Source: Mesodorylaimus sp. YZB2_4
Taxonomy: Eukaryota > Nematoda > Enoplea > Dorylaimida > Dorylaimidae
Assembly: GCA_030248295.1 (NCBI GenBank)
Contig: JASANH010000448.1
Location: 1-64,000, forward strand
Length of the DNA: 64,000 bases
Direction: 5' to 3'
The notes below the pieces were generated by a model, which ran no database searches, was not told the DNA's origin, and saw only the letters and a list, made by a program, of their open reading frames with translations. A program made the translations under genes and the position numbers. Shown in pieces: positions 1 to 8,548 of this stretch (the stretch's first letter is position 1; the number at the start of each line of letters is the position of its first letter).

Positions 1-22
1 GAAATATTAATTTTTTAATTAC

Positions 23-1892
23 CTGACTGAATGATGGAATAATTTGCGCTTCGCCTGCCATTTCGGTGTGTAACGCCCGAAACTTAAATCGTTGTGATAA
101 CCATCGAACAAACCAACAGCTGAAACATTTCGCAGGCATTTTTTGCCCGGAACTGAGGTCATCTGATGAGGAGCATACCAACGAGGGTGTCGGGACGACT
201 GGCGAAATCGTGCTGGCGATCAATATAAGCTTGACGAACAGCTTCGAACGACGATAAAAAGACGGTGGGTTTTGTAAAAAACCACACTGTGAACACATCG
301 CCGTACTTTTCGCTCAGATTGGCCATAATTTCGTGCTTAGGACGCTTTTCTTTCACGATATCTGCAAATGTAATTTCTGTAATATCTGATTCTAAAATAG
401 GATTTTCTGTGTGTTTGTTTCAGTGCACACACGCGTTTTTGCCGATTTTGGCTAATTTTTCTCGATACTTTTTGCGATAACCTAAGTTGATGCGAGCGAC
501 AATTTTGTTGAGGAAAATATGCTCTATCAACTAGTTCATGCGTCAGTTTTGCTTTTACAGCTTTCATTAACTTCATACCAAATTTTTTTCATCTCAATCG
601 TAAAAATTTACGATGCATCCAAAAACACTGAAAACGAAGAATCAAAGTTTGAAGTTATACGCTTAATGAAACATTTATTTTCTACAAAATTTTTGCTGAC
701 ATCAGCTTAGGTCTTAGGTTACCGCTAAAAGTTTGAGTTTGGCGCGCGAGAAACATCAAGCAAAAAAAGACAAGGGACACGAAGAAACGAGCGTAGGGGC
801 ATGACTGCGGTAACTACGGGTGGGGGCATTGTTTTACATAAAAACCAAGAAGCTGACTAAACCAATTTGGTAGCCTTATGACCTAATTAAAAGCGGTCGC
901 TCTCACGCCGTGAAGACTGGCGCGTGTACGTCAAATTCGCAGAGTCGCAACTTTCGGGCGATTTTTCTCGAAATTCTTAGTGATAACCCATGTTGATGTC
1001 AGCGACAGCGTTCGGTGGAAAATCAACCCTCCGAGTTATATCTGCTTGATAGAGCACATTTTTCTCTACAAAATTGTCGCTGACATCTGCTTGGGCTATC
1101 GCTAAAATTTTTGAGAAAAATTGCCCGAATGTGGCACCTCTGGGAATTTGACGCACACGCGCCTGGTCGTGCAACAGGGGTGCTTCCGACTATAATTAGG
1201 TCGTACAGCAGGTAGGTTCCTACTGCTTTGTGCTATTGTACTGTACGTGCGACTTTGGGCCTAATTATACTCTGTAACTCTCCTGTCGTGCGACGGGCGC
1301 GTGTGCGCCAAATCCGCGGAGTTGCCTCTGTAAGGCAATTTTTCTCAAAAATTTTAGCGATAACCTGAGTTGATGTCAGCGACAGTATTGTGGAGAAAAA
1401 TGTGCTCTATCTAGCAGATGTAATTTAGAGACTTGATTTTCCGCTGAATGCTGTCGCTGACATTAATTTGAGTCATCATTTTGAATTTCAAGAAAAATCA
1501 CCCGAAAGTGGTAACTCCTCGACTTTGGCGCACACGCGCTTATCGGACAAATGACTTTTATCAGGCCATAAGGCTACCGCCTTTTTGGCTTAGTCAGTAT
1601 TTCTTGGTTTTCTGAAACACCCCCTGGCCACATAACTCTGTCATGCCCCCATCCTCGCTTCTTCCTGGCCCTAGTCTTTTTCGTTGATGTTTCTCGCGTG
1701 CCAACTTAATTTTTTTAATTCACTCCACTTACCAAGTACGTTGCCGAATATGGGCAGCGAAGGAGGGCCTGGTGGCAGTGCGGAACATTGCTTTCTTCGA
1801 TACAATTCATAAATTGCCAAAACAGCTGGAAGAAATAGAGCGAGTAAAATTGTGATCAAGGCCATGACAGTGTGCTGACTGGACTGGGCCAC
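23..1892 (-). CDS. Cytochrome P450, clan 2-like, 5' exons only (partial)
   Basis: Membrane-bound haem monooxygenase. Three exons are visible on the minus strand: 1733-1892, 179-361 and 23-119, joined in phase by GT-AG sites; the gene continues beyond the left edge. The start at 1892 gives an N-terminal hydrophobic anchor (about residues 9-29), a basic stop-transfer RRK, then the proline-rich hinge LPPGPPSLPIFGN typical of microsomal P450s. Exon 2 encodes the beta-1 region (EKYGDVFTVWF, then SFEAVRQAYIDRQHDFASRP) and exon 3 the helix-C WxxxR element (KWQAKRKLFHHS). The haem-binding cysteine loop lies outside the window, so substrate class and integrity cannot be judged. The pattern resembles the CYP1/CYP2/CYP17 clan of animals rather than soluble bacterial P450s. 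The first intron is occupied by three copies of an inverted-repeat element. It lies downstream of, and on the same strand as, the CDPS gene. Confidence 0.88.
362..1732. repeat. P450 intron 1 with three copies of the GATGTCAGCGACA inverted-repeat element
   Basis: The intron holds three diverged copies at about 440-735, 930-1200 and 1280-1545. Each copy has a left arm containing a word close to GATGTCAGCGACA followed by a segment like TGCTCTATC. The right arm carries the reverse complement, ending TGTCGCTGACATC. The copies also share outer segments reading like CGATTTTTCTCGAAATT. I see no coding capacity in them. The same family recurs elsewhere in the window. Confidence 0.75.
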
Positions 1893-2544
1893 CTGGACAG
1901 CTTAAGTAGTGTACTCATGGGCATGGGCGGCGGTAGCGATGCGTGGGCCCACTAATGACGCAGGCACAATTCCATGTATTTATTCGTTAATAGCACAAGT
2001 GGGTGTGCATTTTGGGAGCAGAGCGTGGTCTCCCCTAGAATATCATTTTCTTAGAACTGTTTGTGCGCAAAATGCTGGCAAATTTAGATTGCTTTTTGTT
2101 TTTATGCAGATGCCACTGGCCTGACGTCATCTTCTCTAACTTTCTTTCATGGTGTCGTGGGGGTGTAAGTCTTGTCTTATCTTTATTCCGTGTACTCAGA
2201 GTGTAAATATGCTATGCTCTTGATTGCGCTTTTTGAACGCTGTATGCGCACTCAGAGGATAACTAATCAAGGCTGTCCAAGGATTCCTTTCGAGACGAGC
2301 CACCCAACCAGAATACCACATTTTCCACCTCGATAAGCTCTCGCACTGAAGGAAAATCCATCAACCGATAGTAGAATGACGTAGCCGGCAACTCCATATC
2401 ATCCCGCTCAGCCAACTGCGCACGCGTTATCCTCCTCGATATTGTCATAGTCACCATCCACGACGCCTTGCCTCCTTGTGTAACCAGCGCACCCTGGCGG
2501 CGGGAGATAGTCGAGACAGGTATCTTAGTCAAAAGGAAGGCAAA

Positions 2545-2625
2545 TTTCGGGGCTATACCTGACCTAGAAACATCAACCGGATAGGTTGATCTCCCAGCCA
2601 GGGGAGATCTCCCGACCGCCAAGAA
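2545..2625 (-). repeat. Dispersed repeat with ATCAACC/GGTTGAT core
   Basis: Read on the minus strand, this segment matches 14160-14250 on the plus strand: a stretch like CTCCCCTGGCTG, a small inverted repeat (ATCAACC...GGTTGATGT) and then TTTCTAGGTCAGGTATAG. Degenerate pieces occur near 3618 and 44050. It explains most of a 119-codon open frame here, which I do not call a gene. Confidence 0.55.
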
Positions 2626-3062
2626 TGCTTGTTACAGCCCTCGAAAAGCAGAGTATCCTCGATATCCTGCACAGCACAAGCATGCGTTGCGGCTTAGACA
2701 CTTATTGTTAGATGAGATGAATATGCACTCATGCAACTGACGAGGCCATGCGCAGTAGGCAATATGAAACGCTCTCCATTCCTGTGGCGCAATGAGTGGA
2801 CTAGCCATCCGTAGCTGTGCTTTACTGCGCATTGACTGATCTACACGCGTTTCGTGTTTCATAACAGACTTGTTTGGCGGTTTTTCGTTTTTCACAGAAG
2901 TTTGGATTAAGGCGCTGCATGCTCTTGATCAAGTAAAGTACGAGAAATATGTGACCAGCCTACACCTTCTTTCAATTCTTGGAAACAAGAGCCCGTAGCC
3001 ACCGAGATTACCTGTTTAGTCCATCTGACAAGAGCTATTTCACACACAGTAAGCTTCAAACC

Positions 3063-3162
3063 ACTTGGATCAGGGGTGTTCCGCCTGCGTTCAAAACGAC
3101 TTGGATCAAGGGTGTTCCACCTGCGTTCAAAACGACTTGGATCAGGGGTGTTCCACCTGCGG
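3063..3162. repeat. 36-bp tandem repeat, about 2.8 copies
   Basis: Units start at 3064, 3100 and 3136 and begin CTTGGATCAGGGGTGTTCC, with one or two substitutions between units. The period is a multiple of three, so all three plus frames stay open and produce spurious repetitive open frames. Confidence 0.85.
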
Positions 3163-3829
3163 TTGCGCAGGCGCGCAGTACTGTCCAGGGAGCCATGCTG
3201 AAGATAAACAATATTGCCAACCAACAAATTTATCAAATGGGAGGAAGGAAGTCACATATTCAGGGGAATTATTACTGCGACCTGGCTCGCAACAAAAACA
3301 GTGTGCGAGAGGATAGACCATGACAGGGATGCTTATGCACACTGCGCCATGACAGCCCCTTACTTTGGTGGCCTATTAGAAGAGAATAAGGAAATTCGTG
3401 CTGATGGAAACAACAGCACTCGGGCTGAGACCTGGCAGACGACTGGTCGAAACCTTGTGTTGATTCCAGACAAGAAACGAATATTTACAGTACGCTACAC
3501 TGATTAACAGGCGAGGACAGGCGACACATCCATGCTTGGCAGGAGAAAGATAGAGCGCCCAACCAAAATTAGAGGGGCAAAGTGTCAAAATGTCACTTGA
3601 ACGCAGGTAACTCGTGCGACTATACCTGCTGCTAAAATATCAACCCTTCCCTGCCAGGAGAGATGACTGATTCTCTCTTTCTTGCCGTGGTGTCAGCCAG
3701 AGGTTACAATAGCGCTGGAGTCCAAGGATTTCATATTCAATGTCATGTCAAGTCATATTTTATGCGCAGCCAAGCACCACAAAGCGCATTCGAAGGCTAC
3801 GAAACACGCAAATCGGCAATTAATTTTTA

Positions 3830-3910
3830 CCTGGGCGGGAGTCGAATCCTCCCCTAAGTGCGCACCCAGCGCGAGAGGCAGACGCCTTAACCACCAGGCC
3901 GACCCGGGCC
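3830..3910 (-). repeat. tRNA-derived SINE relic, family 1
   Basis: The minus strand carries an A-box-like TGGTTAAGGCGTCTGCCTC and a B-box-like GGATTCGACTCCC at tRNA spacing. The same arrangement recurs at 5771, 36949, 37998 and 53611, which favours a SINE family over a functional tRNA gene. Confidence 0.65.
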
Positions 3911-4097
3911 AAGATGTATGCCAAGACTTTAAGTGACCACCAAGACATCATCTACTCCAAGTACATTTTTCTACCCACGAACATGGCTTTGACAGATTGT
4001 GCGTCTCCGTTTAAATGGCAGATACTAATTATCCATTCTGCATCTACTATGCATATTGCTGGTCAAATCACTTGTTTACATAGACTCCACAAAAATA

Positions 4098-4880
4098 TTA
4101 AAATGACTTTTCTTCATTTCGAATAGTTTTAACTTGAAATCTTTGCAGAAGATTCGGCTCATCGTTGAGTGCCTTTTCCACTTTCTGTTTCTTGGGGCAC
4201 AACTGGAACCACACGAAAGGGTCGTCGGCCCTGGCCTGGGCGTTGATCAGTTGCAGAGTGTAGGCGATGGGTGGGACGCACTTGCTGGGGTAGAGGATGC
4301 CCTTGAGGCCTCGATCCTGGGCCAGAATCCAAATCACTGCGCACTCCTCCACGAAATAGTCGCCCGAGCGACGTCTCTTCTCCTGCGGGCTGCACGCCAT
4401 CGGGGCCCCGCTCGACCGCCGCATGTACTCGTCGATCGACTCGTCCAAGGCTGCTCGGAACTCGGCGTCGCTGGCTTCCAAGTCTCGCATCATTCGCAAA
4501 TATTTGGGGAAATCGGGGTGATCTGTGAATCGACTCCAGCGCATGAATTCCTTGGTCACATCGTGGCCCAAGCCGTCGAAGAGTGGCGCGTATTTGTGCA
4601 CCCACTGGCGCCCCTTCTCCAACGACCTCTCGTGGGCGTCCTCGTGGTAACAGGACAGATTGTGTCTCTGCAGTGTGTCAGCCACCAGAACGCACACTCT
4701 GCTCGAACCCAGCGACTTGTGCAAGTTGACGTAGCCAGCCACCCAGTCGGCCTCGAAATGGTCCTTGCCCACGCTGACCGCGTACACGAACGTTCGATCC
4801 TTGAAGGCCCCATCCTCCAGCTTGTAGGCGGGGAACTGACCAAGGCCACTGATCCTGTAGTTGACAACCACCGATTGCAT
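4098..4880 (-). CDS. Cyclodipeptide synthase (CDPS), XYP-type, single exon
   Basis: CDPSs take two aminoacyl-tRNAs and join the amino acids into a cyclic dipeptide (diketopiperazine). The 260-aa product matches the family's usual 220-260 aa. The catalytic landmarks fall in order with near-identical spacing to AlbC (Ser37, Tyr178, Glu182, Tyr202): Ser36 in VYAVSVGKDHF, Tyr175 and Glu179 in DYFVEECAV, and Tyr197-Pro198 in GILYPSK. Lys at the Asn40 position and Tyr-Pro at 202/203 place it in the XYP subfamily. The strand-helix VCVLVADTLQRHNL and a basic region (RRSSG...QEKRRRSG) also fit. There is no signal peptide or membrane segment, so a cytosolic enzyme is expected. The start at 4880 is the first Met and leaves no N-terminal gap. 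No intron is seen, unlike every other complete gene here, and its GC is above its flanks. Its product cannot be predicted from sequence. The family call was made from memory of motifs, without a database search. Confidence 0.85.
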   Translation of the reverse strand: MQSVVVNYRISGLGQFPAYKLEDGAFKDRTFVYAVSVGKDHFEADWVAGYVNLHKSLGSSRVCVLVADTLQRHNLSCYHEDAHERSLEKGRQWVHKYAPLFDGLGHDVTKEFMRWSRFTDHPDFPKYLRMMRDLEASDAEFRAALDESIDEYMRRSSGAPMACSPQEKRRRSGDYFVEECAVIWILAQDRGLKGILYPSKCVPPIAYTLQLINAQARADDPFVWFQLCPKKQKVEKALNDEPNLLQRFQVKTIRNEEKSF

Positions 4881-5480
4881 GCTGGGAGGAGTGGCAGAAT
4901 GGATGAAGTTCCGACTGGATGCTTGATCGAACTCGATGCCAGCAGCTTCTACTTTGCGATTCGCTTGCGAGCTTGGAGGGCCTGCTGGATTATAAGCTGC
5001 CCTGATAAGATGCCTTGTGCGATAAAACCATTTTCAAAGTGCACCTATGCGCAGTGCACGTATCAGCGGTCCTGCGTCATGAATGGCTATTTAACGTTCA
5101 GTTTTCCTGGGGCACCCACCCGCAAGGCTCTCCTGGCTACACAACTGAGCACCTGGGACGCCCACTAGCAGCCACGTGCACTGGTGTCGAGCAACCAGCT
5201 GTACGAGGAAAACAGTTTTTGTGTTGCTGAAAATGTGCCACCAGTTGTTTGTTTTGTGTGATGCAAATAATCGGTCGGTGCGGTGCAGGCGGTGCTGATA
5301 AACAAGATTAGGTGCCGCCCACGAAAACCTTATGCAGCCTTTATTGTACGAATAGTACCTGTAACCTGATTGGTGTGCAAATGCTAAAGTGAAATAAGAA
5401 GGCCAAGTGCAAGTAACGCGTTAGCTGAACATGGCCGAGCATTAGCCGAACAGATTGTGCGTATTTTTGCGTCAACTTGG
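4881..5480. other. Upstream region of CDPS
   Basis: Presumed promoter side of the minus-strand CDPS gene. An AT-rich word reading GTTAAATAGCC on the minus strand (about 5087-5097) and CTTATAATCC (about 4990-5000) are the only TATA-like strings I see; neither is convincing. An open plus frame across CDPS and this region is the antisense shadow of CDPS. Confidence 0.35.
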
Positions 5481-5504
5481 AAAAACTGCAAGTTTTCTAA
5501 CTTT

Positions 5505-5625
5505 GTAGAAGGTGCCTGAGTGTACTCTATTAGCATAGAACATCTAGTGTGCACCCCAGATGCGCATATGTCTTTTCCCTTGGGTGCACACTAGATGTTT
5601 TGTACTAATAGAGTACACTCGGGCA
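5505..5625. mobile_element. Near-palindromic MITE-like element, copy 1
   Basis: The left arm (GTGCCTGAGTGTACTCTATT, then CATCTAGTGTGCACCC) is repeated in reverse complement on the right (GGGTGCACACTAGATG, then AATAGAGTACACTCGGGCAC) around a loop of about 20-25 bp. A second copy lies at 6024-6155. Confidence 0.8.
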
Positions 5626-5770
5626 CTGATTACAACAGGTCACGCTTACCCTCACAACTCATTTTCATTCTTTCATGAGTGAATACAACGACAACTTCAC
5701 CTAAAATCTCCTCTCCACAGCATCATACCCCATCAGTTTCGACTCCCAACAAGGCAGCCGCGCCAATGCC

Positions 5771-5840
5771 ACTGGGCTGTGGCCTAGCGGGTAAAGGCGT
5801 CTGCCTCTCACGCTTACAGCAAAGGGTTCGAATCATAGGC
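5771..5840 (+). repeat. tRNA-derived SINE relic, family 1
   Basis: It reads CTGTGGCCTAGCGGGTAAAG, then GCGTCTGCCTCTCACGCTTA and the B-box GGGTTCGAATC. The layout is the same as the copies at 36949 and 53611. Confidence 0.65.
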
Positions 5841-6023
5841 ATGAAAACTTGGCTGTGCTCCTTGCCCGCGAGTGCGCTACAGTGCTTGGCTGGATGAAGT
5901 ACAGTATGACATGACATGTCTCTGGCCCTCACTTGACTGGCCAACATGACAGAAGGCACCTTGTGATTCTCTGTTCAAGTAGCCACGATCGACCTGTGTG
6001 ACCAATAAGTGTGACCTGTTGTA

Positions 6024-6155
6024 ATAGGTGCCTGAGTGTACTCTATGAGCATAGAATATCTAGTGTGCACCCCCTGATGCAGAGATGTCTTCTTTCCTCG
6101 GGTGCACACTAGATGTTCTATGCTCATAGAGTACGCTCAGGCGCCTATTACAACA
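6024..6155. mobile_element. Near-palindromic MITE-like element, copy 2
   Basis: Homologous to 5505-5625: AGGTGCCTGAGTGTACTCTA and CATAGAATATCTAGTGTGCA, then the reverse complement ending GAGTACGCTCAGGCGCCT. It is flanked by ACCTGTTGTAAT on the left and ATTACAACAGGT on the right, so the inverted repeat extends outward. Confidence 0.8.
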
Positions 6156-6176
6156 GGTCACACTACCGTTACACAG

Positions 6177-6608
6177 GTCGACTGTAGGTACTTGAACAGA
6201 GAATTACACTGGTTTTTAGCTGTGCACACTCATCTGTTTATTCAGCTATCAGAATGCATTTGAAGCCTTTTCATTTGTCAGCATGACATTCGGTCTTCTG
6301 AACTTTTCGCATCACAAGGCTGTAATTTTGGCTATACAGTAATCTTGGCATTCTAGAAGTGCATGTATCTGCAAAATAATGACTTCTACACCAATAGAGT
6401 AAACTCGGGCACCTATTACACTGTGCACATGCCATTTTTTTACTGTACACCTAAGCAGATACGCGCACTTCTAGAATGCCATGATTATTGCCAAAATTAC
6501 AGCGTCGTGATGTGACATGTTCAGAAGAACGAATGTCAGGTTGACAAAATGGTGACTGTGCACAGCTAAAAACCAACGTGATTCTCAGTTCAAGTACCAG
6601 CGTGGTCG
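6177..6608. mobile_element. Foldback element with long inverted repeats
   Basis: The left arm 6177-6370 pairs with the right arm 6445-6608. Shared blocks include GTACTTGAAC, GTTTTTAGCTGTGCACA, TGACATTCG, TGTAATTTTGGC and GGCATTCTAGAAGTGC on the left with their complements in reverse order on the right. A central segment near 6395 (AATAGAGTAAACTCGGGCAC) matches the arm of the MITE-like elements, so the structures look nested. Confidence 0.75.
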
Positions 6609-8548
6609 AGAAAACTCGTATTCTATGTCCGAGTTCCAATCTTCCTTGGGCACCGACCTGCAGGATCGTCTCTGCTGGACACTCGTCCAGGCGTCCACAT
6701 GACAAAGCTGGCGCTGCCGGTGTACACTAATGAAGGCTGGCTTATGAGGAGGGTCCCGAGTCGAGTCATGATGCGACATTGCTAGAATCGCTTGGGCTTC
6801 AGAACCTTCTGGTCAGCCGTTAGTAAATCAGCATTGATCGGCACAAAAATTTGAATTGGCGCGACTTTCCGCTCATGCATTAGCTGCTTCTATCACATGT
6901 CTCCTGCACCTTCCTCGAGAACGCGAAATAGCCGCCGAACGTGGCATTTTAGGACCAGGTTGAAGTTGCCGCAAAGAATAGACTTGCCGTACAGTACATG
7001 TCATAAATGATACTGTAAATCCTCAGGAATATGGGATACGCCTTATTGCTATTTCGATAGTTTGTTTTCCTTAAAAAATTCGAGTGTGCATAAAGGAAAC
7101 GAATCACTTGAGGCTCGGCTGCATTGGGGAGGGGGGAGAGGCAGTTTTGAAGATTCGAGCGCTCTGTCCCTCCTGCAATGCGCAGCATCAGAGTCAACAA
7201 CAAACTATCGAAATAGCGAGTATAAATCACGCTTAAGGTTGTGGTGGTAATGTGACGTAGATAAATGGTAATGTACAGTAGGCTGGTAAATAGTAATGTC
7301 AGCTGTGGTGGTAATGTAACCCTCGTTTATCCATTTTCTTTCGGACTTTACTGCAGCGTGCCTCACCAGAACCAGAGCTGGCAGAACCCTGGGATAGCCG
7401 TCCCAACCACTTCTGGCAGTATGGCATACTGTCTGTCCCGCATGAATTTCACAGTGGCATATAGATTAGTGCAGAATACCTCTGCTCTGTTATAAGTGTT
7501 CAAAAACTGCTGCCCAAGTGTGCTATAGCTGTCTGCTTTTGCTGTCCTGAGAAGTGCAAAAGTGTGCGCTATTATCGGGTAAACTGTGGGCTTTTGACGA
7601 AGGCCAGCCCCTGATTCCCTGATTGGCCACCAGCTGGGAGCTGCAAGTGTTGCTGGTGGCCTGGCGGGTGGTTGTATGCCACTCGTGCCAGGTGCGCGAG
7701 CACAGCCGAGTGTTCGACTCGCGGTCCAGTAAATCATTTTGTGTGTGATGCTCCCTTCATCCTCGAGGGGGCTGATAAGAGTTTGGTGATGGTAAGACAG
7801 TTAGAGTGAACGAAGGCGGTAGTAAGATGGAATAAAATGCGGTGTGCACATTTCTGGGCGAGGCTGCACCCTCAACAAGACAGCACGGTAATTAACGAGG
7901 CGAGGGGAAAGTTGAATAGGTAATAGGGACGGGATCGATAGCACGCCTGCCTAATTATGTTGGCAAGCTATTCGACCTCGTCCTCCATGTCTCTACTCGA
8001 CAGCATAAAAAACAGGATGTGAGGAAGGTGGAAAAATCGATATCGGGCGACTGACCAAAAAAGGCAATGTTGAGGAAACACATTTGCGTCAATGCGAGGC
8101 CGAGGGAGAAAGGGATTTGGAATGGAATGGGGACGGATAGCTCGCAGAGGGGGAGGGGGGGAAGAAGAGAAAAGTATCGATTCGATGTGGAAAACGAGCC
8201 TTGTAAGGACTGCGGCTCCATCGGCCTGGTGTCTTATACTGATACAAATTTATCATTAGGCCGACTGGCACGGCTTTGACTAGTTTATTTTATTCTCGCG
8301 TGGAGGCACACGGTCGCACGGGGGAGAGAAAAAAGGAAAAAATTCCCATTATCTAGTAGATTCTATTTCTCTCGACTCTCATTGACGTAGGAGGGCATGG
8401 ATCGAAGCTCATCTCAGGCTTTCCCTTCATCCAACACATTCTAGCCAACAATCCGGGCCTGTCGAGTCCATGCTTTAGGCTGTAGCACATTTGGCCATAA
8501 GTTTATGTAAAGAGCGTAAATTGAGCGAATTGTTGATTTTAGAAAGAA
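6609..8548. other. Intergenic region upstream of the 411-aa gene
   Basis: No supported gene. It contains one arm (about 6765-6930) of an inverted repeat whose partner lies at 8851-9030. The first exon at 8549 is preceded by TTGTTGATTTTAG, which looks like a splice acceptor, so an upstream 5'UTR exon may lie here. Confidence 0.5.
6765..6930 (+). repeat. Left arm of inverted repeat flanking an exon
   Basis: The segment from GCGACATTGCTAGAAT to GAGAACGCGAAATAG matches the reverse complement of 8851-9030 along its length, with small indels. Shared blocks are TTGCTAGAAT, GGCTTCAGAA, TTCTGGT, AAATCAGCA, TTGGCGCGA, ATCACATGTC and GAGAACGCGAAATA. Confidence 0.75.

Larger units (their letters stand above)
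1893..4097. other. Intergenic region between P450 and CDPS
   Basis: No gene is supported here. It contains part of a dispersed repeat (about 2545-2625), a short 36-bp tandem repeat (3063-3162) and a tRNA-derived SINE relic (3830-3910). The start of the region should hold the promoter of the minus-strand P450, but I see no convincing core element. Confidence 0.6.

Noticed and set aside
2263-2622. 119-codon minus-strand frame upstream of P450
   Set aside because: Its start overlaps a dispersed repeat also found at 14160-14250, and the protein shows no family resemblance.
4098-4880. Bacterial contamination as explanation for CDPS
   Set aside because: The contig around it carries spliced animal genes and SINEs on both sides, and no bacterial neighbours are present. 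A misassembly cannot be fully excluded without reads.
4134-5168. 344-codon plus-strand open frame across the CDPS locus
   Set aside because: It is antisense to the CDPS frame and has no recognisable motifs; the CDPS frame carries the full catalytic set.
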